A stretch of DNA of 13,661 nt from Actinomycetota bacterium. GTDB taxonomy: Bacteria; Actinomycetota; Humimicrobiia; Humimicrobiales; Humimicrobiaceae. Made by a program: the position numbers and the translations under genes. Each line of letters opens with the position of its first letter. The first letter of the stretch is position 1. Where the stretch lies: NCBI GenBank assembly GCA_022865545.1, contig JALHTA010000189.1, positions 1-13,661 of the forward strand, in the 5' to 3' direction. The notes under the pieces are model-generated. The model saw only the letters and a list, made by a program, of their open reading frames with translations, searched no databases and was not told where the DNA came from. Below are positions 1 through 6,928 of the stretch, one piece after another.

Positions 1-463
1 AACGGGGCATCTTGTGCTGACTACGCTTCATACCAATGATGCGCCTTCAAGTCTTACAAGGCTGCTGGAGATGGGACTGGAGTCATATATGATATCATCT
101 GCTGTAAAATGCATAGTCGCACAGAGGCTTGTAAGAAAGCTTTGTGAAAACTGCAAGAAGGAAATAGACATTTCCGGAATTCCTATTGACAAAGAGATAG
201 CTCCAATACTGAAAGGTAAAAAAGTATTTGCCAAAGAAGGCTGCCCCAGATGCAATGATTCCGGCTATTTCGGTAGGATCGGTATTTTTTCGGTACTGGT
301 GATATCCAAAAAGATCAGGGAGATGCTTCTTGAGAGAAAGAGTACAGACATGATCAAGGAAGCAGCCAGGAAAGAAGGGATGAGGACGCTGCTGGAAGCT
401 GCAGCGGAAAAAATAGCAGCAGGTATTACTTCCCTTGATGAGATGTACCGCGTAGTGATGTAG
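1..463 (+). CDS. GspE/PulE/PilB-family secretion or pilus assembly ATPase, C-terminal part
   Basis: This is the last ~154 codons of a hexameric cytoplasmic ATPase that powers type II secretion or type IV pilus assembly. The 5' end lies outside the window. The open frame enters at base 2, so the GTG at base 14 is an internal Val and not a start. The first visible residues, [14 protein letters not shown], are the conserved segment after Walker B with the His box of this family. A tetracysteine zinc site follows, CENC (bases 143-154) and CPRC (242-253), and then GYFGRIGIF, typical of the GspE/PilB C-terminal subdomain. The zinc site favours GspE/PilB over the retraction ATPase PilT, which lacks it. 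GspE and PilB cannot be told apart without the N-terminus or the neighbouring pilin genes. The frame ends in TAG with a normal C-terminal length. Confidence 0.9.
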   Translation, partial: TGHLVLTTLHTNDAPSSLTRLLEMGLESYMISSAVKCIVAQRLVRKLCENCKKEIDISGIPIDKEIAPILKGKKVFAKEGCPRCNDSGYFGRIGIFSVLVISKKIREMLLERKSTDMIKEAARKEGMRTLLEAAAEKIAAGITSLDEMYRVVM

Positions 464-479
464 CTTTAAATTATTATTT

Positions 480-496
480 TATTATTTCAAATAATA
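480..496. repeat. AT-only perfect dyad between the ATPase gene and dnaE
   Basis: TATTATTT-C-AAATAATA is a perfect inverted repeat with 8-nt arms and a 1-nt centre. It lies in the 58-nt gap before dnaE. It could be an operator or a weak transcript-end structure, but it contains no G or C in the arms and the gap is very AT-rich, so chance is a real possibility. No convincing -35/-10 pair is positioned around it. Confidence 0.3.
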
Positions 497-521
497 CGGA
501 TAGGTCCAGCTTCTTATTGAT

Positions 522-3500
522 ATGGTTAAAGATAATTTCGTTCACTTACATGTCCACAGCGAATATTCATTACTTGACGGTGCGACAAGGATAAAAGGAC
601 TGGTAGAAAAAGCAGCCAGTCTGGGGATGCCCGCAGTGGCTCTTACTGACCACGGAGTGATGTACGGGGTAGTCGAATTCTATAAAGCAGCAAAAAAAGC
701 AGGCATAAAACCGATAATCGGATGCGAAGTCTATATGGCGCCAAAGAGCCGTTTTGAAAAGCAGGCGAGCAAGGGCAAAAGGGAGGACACTTCTTATCAC
801 CTGACTCTTTTAGCTGCAAATAATCAGGGGTATCAAAACCTGATGAGGCTTGCCAGTTTTGGTTTTCTTGAAGGTTTCTACTATAAACCAAGAATCGATA
901 TGGAATTGCTTGAAAAGTACCATGAGGGCCTTATCGCATTAAGCGGATGTATAGCGGGAGAAATACCCAAGCATATAATTTCGGGTAATGACGAAGCTGC
1001 GGACAGGACACTGGAGAGATTTACCGGTATTTTTGGAAAGGATAATTTCTATCTTGAACTACAGGATTCAGGAATACCCGAGCAAAAAATAGCTAATGAT
1101 GGATTGATAAAGCTCTCAAAAAAATACGGCATACCGCTTGTAGCTACAAATGATGTCCATTATCTTGAAAAGGAAGATAATAGTTTTCACGATGTGCTGC
1201 TTTGTATTCAGACTGGATCGACTATCAATGAGACTGACAGATTAAAGTTTTCTACCGACCAGTATTACTTCAAGGATTTCCAGGAAATGTCCGGTCTTTT
1301 CCCTGAACAGGAAGATGCTATAAAAAACACACTCAAGATAGCTCAAAGGTGCAATACTGAATTGGAATTTGGAAGGGACCTCATACCTGCATTTAAGACA
1401 CCCGGAGACATCAAACCCGAGAAATACCTGGAAGAGCTCTGCTTGGAGGGTGCAAAAGCAAGGTATGGAGGCATATCCAAAGAAGTAGAAGCAAGAATGG
1501 AAAAAGAGCTTGTTGTCATAGAGAAGATGGGATTTGCCCAGTATTTTCTTATTGTCTGGGATTTTGTACATTTTGCAAAAGAAAATGGAATAAGAGTCGG
1601 ACCGGGAAGGGGCTCTGCTGCAGGCAGCATAGTCTCATATTGTCTGGGAATAACTGATATTGATCCTCTTGAACATGGCCTGCTTTTTGAAAGATTCTTG
1701 AATGAGGAACGTCGGAGCATGCCCGATATAGATATTGACTTTTGTTATGAGAAGAGGAGTCAGGTAATAAGGTATGTTACTGAAAAATATGGGGAAAAAA
1801 GAGTTGCACAGCTGATCACATTTGGAACGATGGCTGCAAGGCAGGCAATAAGGGATGCTGGAAGGGTAATGGAAGTCACTTATGCTGAAGTCGATAGAAT
1901 TGCCAAGATGATCCCGATGGAATTAAATGTTACCATAAAGAACTCTCTCAAGATGGCTCCTGAACTCAAAGAAGTATATGATAATGATTACAGGATGAAA
2001 GAAGTCATAGATATGGCGATATCGCTTGAAGGAATTGCCCGCCAGGACTCAATACATGCTGCCGGTGTAGTCATATCCGCAGAGGATCTCTATAACTATA
2101 CGCCAATACAGCGGGAAGGCGACAGTGATATAGTAACACAGTATAAGATGGAGGATGTCCAGGATATAGGGCTACTCAAAATGGACTTTTTGGGTCTAAG
2201 GACCCTTTCACTTATTGATAAAGCACTGTTTTTAATCAAAAAAACTATAAATATTGATATAGATATCAATAAGGTTGCTCCTGATGATAAGAAGACATAC
2301 AAAATGCTTTCCGATGGCGACTGCCTGGGAGTATTCCAGCTCGAAAGCTCCGGCATGAGGGAGCTGGTTGTTAATTTAAAGCCGGATAAATTCAAGGATC
2401 TTGTTGCACTGCTTGCGCTTTACAGGCCGGGACCACTTCAAAGTGGGATGGTAAATGATTTCGTAGAGAGTAAGAATGGAAGAAAAAAAATAAAATATCC
2501 CCACCCAAGCCTAAAACCCATACTTGAAGATACTTATGGGATAATACTTTATCAGGAACAAGTAATGGGCATTGCTTCTGAGCTTGCAGGTTTTTCAATG
2601 TCTGAAGCTGATATACTTAGAGGGGCCATTAGTAAAAAGAAAAGAAAGCTCCTCTCAGAACAGAAACATAAGTTTATTGATGGCGCTAAAAGCAGGGGAA
2701 TAGATGAAGAAATATCGACAAATATATTTGAACTTGTAAACCATTTTGCTGAATATGGTTTTAATAAATCCCATAGTGCGGCATATGCCATGATATCCTA
2801 TCAGACAGCATACCTTAAGGCTAATTTTCCGGTACAGTTTATGGCTGCTATTTTAAGCATTAGAATGGGCAATCAGGATAAGGTAGCGCAATATGTGCAC
2901 GATACAAGAAGAATGGGAATAACCGTGCTGCCCCCTGATATCAATGAAAGTTTTTCCGATTTTACAGTAGTTGAAGATTCAATACGTTTCGGGTTGTCTG
3001 CGATAAAAAATGTCGGTACAAATGTAATAGAGAGTATTGAAAAGGAAAGGAAAAACAATGGAAAATTCACTGATTTCATTGATTTCTGTGAAAGGGTAGA
3101 GACTACAGTGTTAAACAGGAAGACGCTTGAAAGCCTTATTAAAAGCGGTACTTTTGACTCCCTGGATCAGAGCAGAAAATTTCTTTTTGAGAATTTTGAA
3201 AAGATCACTGAAGAAATCTTAAAAGTCAGGAAAGAAAGGGATAAAGGTCAGTTCTCATTATTTGACAATGATGTTGGGCAGCAGGAAAAAATGATGTTTA
3301 ACGGGATAATGAATAAAAAGAATCAGAAGGAAGAATATCAGCCAAAGCAGTTATTAAATTTTGAAAAAGAAATGCTGGGACTGTATATATCTGGTCATCC
3401 ACTGTCAGAATATGAGAATATCCTAAAAGGACTGACTCCAATATCTAAGCTACTGGATATAGAGGACAAAGCCACTGTCACTATTGGTGGAATAATAACC

Positions 3501-4001
3501 AATATCAAGAATATATACACAAAGAGGGATCAGCAGATGTGTTTTATAGATTTTGAAGATATTGAAAATAATCTTGAAGTAATTGTTTTTCCTACAGTAC
3601 TTGAAAAATACAGGGAATTTATAGTTGAAGACAGAATAATAAAAATGAAGGGTAAGATTGATAAAAAAGAAGACCAGATAAAGCTGTTGGCAAATGAATT
3701 TTCTGAGTTAAAAAAAGATGATCCAGGTGATACTGGGATAGAAAGAAAGATCACTGAAACTGAAAATAAGATTATTTTCAGAATAAGAAAAAAGGATATG
3801 GACATTGAATTAATCAACCATTTTTACAAAGTTTTAAAAGATAATCCAGGTAAATGTATGGTAGAATTTAAAGTAGTAAATGAAAATGATCATAAGCCGG
3901 AGAGAACATACTGTCTTCCGGAGGATTTTAAAGTAAAACCCGGGGACAAACTTTTTAGTGAGATAAAAAAAGATTTCGCCGGGAAAGTCTTCAGTGAATA
4001 G
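522..4001 (+). CDS. dnaE: DNA polymerase III subunit alpha (DnaE) with intact PHP proofreading site
   Basis: Catalytic subunit of the replicative DNA polymerase, 1159 aa, the usual length for a DnaE1-type enzyme. The N-terminal PHP domain starts at HLHVHSEYS (residues 8-16). Aligning to the PHP ligands I recall for mycobacterial DnaE1, all nine are present: H10, H12, D19, H44, E69, H93, C143, D211, H213. The polymerase core has GPGRGSAAG (360-368), PDIDIDF (401-407, catalytic D402 and D404), the third catalytic Asp D555 in MDFLGLRTL, and YRPGPL (634-639). QFSLF (910-914) matches the beta-clamp binding consensus. An OB-fold lies around residues 984-1046. The fold is DnaE, not PolC: there is no inserted DEDD exonuclease and the PHP domain is continuous. 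The ATG at 522 is the only start that fits, since an in-frame TAG sits at 501-503. No good Shine-Dalgarno is visible. Confidence 0.98.
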   Translation: MVKDNFVHLHVHSEYSLLDGATRIKGLVEKAASLGMPAVALTDHGVMYGVVEFYKAAKKAGIKPIIGCEVYMAPKSRFEKQASKGKREDTSYHLTLLAANNQGYQNLMRLASFGFLEGFYYKPRIDMELLEKYHEGLIALSGCIAGEIPKHIISGNDEAADRTLERFTGIFGKDNFYLELQDSGIPEQKIANDGLIKLSKKYGIPLVATNDVHYLEKEDNSFHDVLLCIQTGSTINETDRLKFSTDQYYFKDFQEMSGLFPEQEDAIKNTLKIAQRCNTELEFGRDLIPAFKTPGDIKPEKYLEELCLEGAKARYGGISKEVEARMEKELVVIEKMGFAQYFLIVWDFVHFAKENGIRVGPGRGSAAGSIVSYCLGITDIDPLEHGLLFERFLNEERRSMPDIDIDFCYEKRSQVIRYVTEKYGEKRVAQLITFGTMAARQAIRDAGRVMEVTYAEVDRIAKMIPMELNVTIKNSLKMAPELKEVYDNDYRMKEVIDMAISLEGIARQDSIHAAGVVISAEDLYNYTPIQREGDSDIVTQYKMEDVQDIGLLKMDFLGLRTLSLIDKALFLIKKTINIDIDINKVAPDDKKTYKMLSDGDCLGVFQLESSGMRELVVNLKPDKFKDLVALLALYRPGPLQSGMVNDFVESKNGRKKIKYPHPSLKPILEDTYGIILYQEQVMGIASELAGFSMSEADILRGAISKKKRKLLSEQKHKFIDGAKSRGIDEEISTNIFELVNHFAEYGFNKSHSAAYAMISYQTAYLKANFPVQFMAAILSIRMGNQDKVAQYVHDTRRMGITVLPPDINESFSDFTVVEDSIRFGLSAIKNVGTNVIESIEKERKNNGKFTDFIDFCERVETTVLNRKTLESLIKSGTFDSLDQSRKFLFENFEKITEEILKVRKERDKGQFSLFDNDVGQQEKMMFNGIMNKKNQKEEYQPKQLLNFEKEMLGLYISGHPLSEYENILKGLTPISKLLDIEDKATVTIGGIITNIKNIYTKRDQQMCFIDFEDIENNLEVIVFPTVLEKYREFIVEDRIIKMKGKIDKKEDQIKLLANEFSELKKDDPGDTGIERKITETENKIIFRIRKKDMDIELINHFYKVLKDNPGKCMVEFKVVNENDHKPERTYCLPEDFKVKPGDKLFSEIKKDFAGKVFSE

Positions 4002-4029
4002 TTTGATCACTATGCTAAAGTGGTAAAGT

Positions 4030-4035
4030 AGGAGG
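4030..4035 (+). promoter_or_regulatory. Strong ribosome binding site of the dehydrogenase gene
   Basis: AGGAGG lies 7 nt before the ATG at 4043. It is the best Shine-Dalgarno in the window and contrasts with dnaE just upstream, which has none. This suggests the dehydrogenase is translated efficiently on its own even if it shares a transcript with dnaE. Confidence 0.8.
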
Positions 4036-4042
4036 ATCATAA

Positions 4043-5137
4043 ATGAAAGATTTAAATTTTGCAGTTATCGGGGCCGGACATGGAGGAAAAGCTCTGGCTG
4101 CACACCTGGCTATAAAGGGCTTTTCAGTAAATCTGTATAACCGTACACTATCTAGAATAAAACCAATAATAAAGATGAAGGGTATAGAGCTTGAAGGCGA
4201 GATTATAGGTTTTGGGCGCCTGGGTTGTATTACTGATGATATGGAAAAAGCAATAAACGGTATAGATATAATAATGATAGTAGTGCCTGCAAATGGCCAT
4301 TCACCTATTGCTGAGAGATGTGCTCCATTTCTAAAAAAAGGCCAGATAGTAGTACTAAATCCCGGGAGGACCTGTGGTGCCCTTGAGTTTTTGCAGACAT
4401 TAAGGGAAAACAATAATCATGAGGATGTCATTATTGCAGAGGCTCAGACTTTTATATATGCAAGTAGGGGAATGGGTCCGGCTACAGCAAAAATATTCAG
4501 GATAAAACAGGCCATACCAGTTGCAGCTATCCCATCAGAAAAAACGGATGAAGTTGTGAGCAAACTTAATATGGCATTTCCTGAATTTATTTCTGCATCT
4601 GATGTGATCGAGACAAGCTTTAATAATATGGGTGCCGTGTTTCATCCCTCTATCACGATCCTGAACGCATCCAGGATCGAGTCAACACTTGGAAATTTTC
4701 AGTTTTATATAGAGGGAGTCACACGATCTATAGCCAGTATTCTTGAAGTCGTAGACCAGGAGAGAGTAGATGTGGCTTGTGCTCTTGAATGTGAGAGTAT
4801 TTATACTGCAATAGACTGGCTCTCAATGGCTTATAATGTAGTTGAAGACAGCTTGTTTGACGCTATTCACAGTAATCCCGGATATGTTGGGATAATGGCT
4901 CCCCGCACAACAAATGTACGCTATATTACAGAAGATGTACCAATGAGCCTTGTACCGATATCGGAGTTTGGCCGGCATCTTGGTGTCAGTACACCCGTAA
5001 TAGATTCACTCATACATATTGCTGATTCAATATTTAAAAAAGATTTCAGAAAAATGGGAAGGAACCTGGCAAGTCTTGGTGTGGATGGCCTGAACCTCAA
5101 GCAGACAAGGGAAGTATTAATAAACGGAAAGAGATGA
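4043..5137 (+). CDS. NAD(P)-dependent octopine/nopaline dehydrogenase family protein
   Basis: 364-aa cytoplasmic oxidoreductase of the opine dehydrogenase family, whose characterised members reductively condense an amino acid with a 2-oxo acid, or run the reverse. The N-terminus is a Rossmann fold: GAGHGG (residues 10-15) followed by strand 2 ending LYNR (31-34). The missing acidic residue there leaves NAD versus NADP open. The C-terminal domain has the family signature NNMGAVFHPSITILNASRIE, in which H201 sits where the catalytic His of octopine dehydrogenase is expected. It also has RYITEDVP (293-300) and GVSTPVIDSLI (314-324), which holds D321, a possible dyad partner. It lies 41 nt after dnaE and 10 nt before the B12-mutase-like gene, so the two downstream genes almost certainly form a unit. 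The true substrate is unknown; a plain opine synthase is only one option, and 2-oxo acid or imine reduction linked to the mutase product is another. Confidence 0.88.
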   Translation: MKDLNFAVIGAGHGGKALAAHLAIKGFSVNLYNRTLSRIKPIIKMKGIELEGEIIGFGRLGCITDDMEKAINGIDIIMIVVPANGHSPIAERCAPFLKKGQIVVLNPGRTCGALEFLQTLRENNNHEDVIIAEAQTFIYASRGMGPATAKIFRIKQAIPVAAIPSEKTDEVVSKLNMAFPEFISASDVIETSFNNMGAVFHPSITILNASRIESTLGNFQFYIEGVTRSIASILEVVDQERVDVACALECESIYTAIDWLSMAYNVVEDSLFDAIHSNPGYVGIMAPRTTNVRYITEDVPMSLVPISEFGRHLGVSTPVIDSLIHIADSIFKKDFRKMGRNLASLGVDGLNLKQTREVLINGKR

Positions 5138-5147
5138 GGATCGTTTC

Positions 5148-6779
5148 ATGAAGAAAATACTTGGAGCATGCATAGGCAGTTGTGTGCATGTAGCAGGAAT
5201 ACTTAATTTTTTAAATATTGCAAAAAGATCAGGTTATAGTACAAGATTTTCAGGATCCGCCCTTGATATAGATATAATTTTAAAAGAAATCGATGATTAC
5301 AAACCGGATATCGTTGCAGTCAGCTACAGGCTTTCACCTGAAAGCGTTATGCCTGTCTTTAAGGAATTAGAGGAAAAAATAGTCAAAAGAGGAAATGGCA
5401 ATGGCATAGAATTAATACTTGGTACGACAAAGCCAGTTGCGGATATTGCTATTAAGATGGGGATCTTTTCCCGGGTCTTTACCGGTGAGGAAACATTGGA
5501 AGAAGTAGAAAGGTATCTGACCGGAGAAAAAATAAAGGAAAGCTCCAGTATCCCACCCCAGACTCTTTTAAAGAGGGTAGAGGACAAAAGTCCATATCCT
5601 ATTATAAGACATCATTTCGGAAGGCCCACCCTTGATGAGACACTGGAAGGTATAAGGGAAATATCAGAAAGTGGACTCCTTGATGTATTATCAATCGGAC
5701 CTGACCAGAATACTCAGGAGTTTTTCTTCCACCCTGAAAAAATGGATCCCAGGCAGGATGGGGCGGGAGGAGTACCGTTAAGGACTTCAAAAGATTTTAA
5801 AAAGCTATACGATGCTTCGAGGACTGGAAATCACCCTCTTTTAAGGTGTTATAGCGGTACGAATGATATTATCAGGATGGCAGAGATACTTGTAGATAAT
5901 ATCAATAATGCCTGGTGTGCAGTTCCATTGTTTTGGTACAATGAGCTTGATAATAGGAGTGGAAGGGGGCTTAAGCAGGCTATAGCTGAAAATCAGTCTT
6001 TAATGAAGTGGCATGGCTCGAAAAATATACCTGTAGAAGTAAATGAGTCCCATCACTGGAGTCTCAGATATGCACCGGACACTATAGCTGTTGCTGCAGC
6101 ATTTCTAGCTGCGTATAATGCAAAGAAAATGGGAGTAAAGACATATGTCTCGCAATATATGTTCAATACACCGCCAGAGACATCTTTTAGTATGGATCTT
6201 GCAAAAATGCTTGCAAAAACCGAACTTATCGAGTCCCTGCATGATGATGATTTTACTTCGATAAGGGAGACAAGGGCCGGTCTCTTCAGTTACCCTGCTG
6301 ATTTTGATGGAGGGAAGGGGCAGCTGGCATCTTCAACACTTTTGCAGATGCAGTTAGAACCCCAGATAGTACATATCGTAGGATACTGTGAGGCAGATCA
6401 TGCTGCAAGACCCGACGATATCATAGAAAGCGTAAAGATCGCAAACAGGGTAATAGAGAATTGTATATATGGATGCCCCGACATGAAGTCAGATAACAGA
6501 GTTATTAAACGGAAAAATGAGCTTACAAGAGATGCAAAAGCGATATTAAATAAAATAAAAGAACTTGACCGTGGCAATATTTCTGAGGATCCTTTGGTGG
6601 ATCCGGCAGTACTTGCGGAGGCTGTAGCTACCGGGATATTGGATGCTCCACATCTATGTGGAGTCAAAGCTGCAAAAGGTACTATTATGACTATGTTTAA
6701 AGATGGTAAGAACATAGCCGTTAACAGGGACCTGAAACCTATAACGGAAATGGAAAGACTCGGAAGTCTTGGCATATAG
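5148..6779 (+). CDS. Glutamate-mutase-like B12 protein: B12-binding domain fused to TIM-barrel catalytic domain
   Basis: 543-aa soluble protein. Residues 1-125 resemble the B12-binding (small, S) subunit of glutamate mutase: a Rossmann-like fold beginning KKILGACIGSCVHVAG. Here C12-V-H14-V-A-G17 takes the place of the DxHxxG cobalamin motif; the axial-ligand His is kept and the Asp is Cys. The later SxL and GG segments appear as VSYRLS (58-63) and LGTTK (91-95), both degenerate. Residues ~145-543 look collinear, from memory, with the large (E) subunit TIM barrel: RHHFGRPTLDE (154-164), GAGGVP (205-210), LLRCYSGTND (231-240), VPLFWYNEL (259-267), a long helix AVAAAFLAAYNAKKMGV (314-330), and the tail GILDAPHL. 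R154 and R233 may match carboxylate-binding arginines of glutamate mutase. The ATG at 5148 has GAGGA 7 nt upstream. The specific reaction is unknown; the alternative is a non-catalytic corrinoid protein. Confidence 0.72.
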   Translation: MKKILGACIGSCVHVAGILNFLNIAKRSGYSTRFSGSALDIDIILKEIDDYKPDIVAVSYRLSPESVMPVFKELEEKIVKRGNGNGIELILGTTKPVADIAIKMGIFSRVFTGEETLEEVERYLTGEKIKESSSIPPQTLLKRVEDKSPYPIIRHHFGRPTLDETLEGIREISESGLLDVLSIGPDQNTQEFFFHPEKMDPRQDGAGGVPLRTSKDFKKLYDASRTGNHPLLRCYSGTNDIIRMAEILVDNINNAWCAVPLFWYNELDNRSGRGLKQAIAENQSLMKWHGSKNIPVEVNESHHWSLRYAPDTIAVAAAFLAAYNAKKMGVKTYVSQYMFNTPPETSFSMDLAKMLAKTELIESLHDDDFTSIRETRAGLFSYPADFDGGKGQLASSTLLQMQLEPQIVHIVGYCEADHAARPDDIIESVKIANRVIENCIYGCPDMKSDNRVIKRKNELTRDAKAILNKIKELDRGNISEDPLVDPAVLAEAVATGILDAPHLCGVKAAKGTIMTMFKDGKNIAVNRDLKPITEMERLGSLGI

Positions 6780-6863
6780 GAGCCTGTCCTAAAACTGGTC
6801 TCAGGCTTGCAGGCTGATATTTTTAAATAGATCAAGCCAAGATCCAGTTATCGGACAGGCTCC
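6779..6863 (+). repeat. Long hairpin element, copy 1 of a stop-codon-abutting repeat
   Basis: The outer arms GGAGCCTGTCC (6779-6789) and GGACAGGCTCC (6853-6863) are perfect 11-bp inverted repeats. Inside them AACTGG (6793-6798) pairs with CCAGTT (6844-6849), and GGCTTG (6804-6809) pairs with CAAGCC (6833-6838). The whole 85 nt can thus fold as one rod with short internal loops. The first G is the last base of the TAG stop of the B12-mutase-like gene. The layout is that of a MITE- or REP-like palindromic element or a structured RNA end. A shorter relative lies at 9442-9472. Confidence 0.7.
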
Positions 6864-6888
6864 CGGGTTTTACTTTTTTATTTTTTTG
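6853..6888 (+). terminator. Possible terminator: right arm of the hairpin plus T-rich tract
   Basis: The GC-rich right arm ending at 6863 is followed by CGGG and then a tract of almost only T (from 6868 to 6887, broken by single A and AC). This is the pattern expected of a factor-independent terminator closing the dnaE/dehydrogenase/mutase transcript. The stem is long and imperfect for a classical terminator, so this is tentative. It could also act as an attenuator in front of the his cluster. Confidence 0.5.
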
Positions 6889-6897
6889 TAATAATAT
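6869..6897 (+). promoter_or_regulatory. Possible weak promoter for the his cluster
   Basis: TTTACT (6869-6874) and TAATAT (6892-6897) are separated by 17 nt and each match 4 of 6 bases of the sigma-70 -35 and -10 consensus. The site lies just after the hairpin and about 30 nt before the hisZ ATG. The AT-rich setting makes chance matches likely. No T-box motif or leader peptide rich in His codons is visible between 6780 and 6928. Confidence 0.3.
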
Positions 6898-6928
6898 TCA
6901 TACCTTATATATTTTTAGGTTGGTTTTT

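Noticed and set aside
2252..2271. Palindrome TATTGATAT-AG-ATATCAATA
   Set aside because: It lies inside dnaE and follows from the alternating Ile/Asp codons of the NIDIDIN stretch; likely chance in AT-rich coding sequence.
522..4001. Intein or split site in dnaE
   Set aside because: The 1159-residue frame is collinear with ordinary DnaE; no insertion interrupts the PDIDIDF, MDFLGLRTL or YRPGPL motifs.
4002..4042. Cobalamin riboswitch ahead of the B12 cassette
   Set aside because: Only 41 nt separate dnaE from the dehydrogenase, far too short for the riboswitch, and no B12-box sequence is visible.
4015..4413. 132-codon reverse-strand open frame over the dehydrogenase start
   Set aside because: Antisense shadow of a well-supported gene; the translated sequence is low-complexity and shows no recognisable domain or ribosome binding site.
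6780..6928. T-box leader or His leader peptide before hisZ
   Set aside because: No T-box consensus and no short frame with a run of His codons; the region is explained by the hairpin, T-tract and possible promoter.
6920..6928. TTG at 6920 as the hisZ start
   Set aside because: It abuts the only Shine-Dalgarno-like AGG; ATG 6929 has correct spacing.
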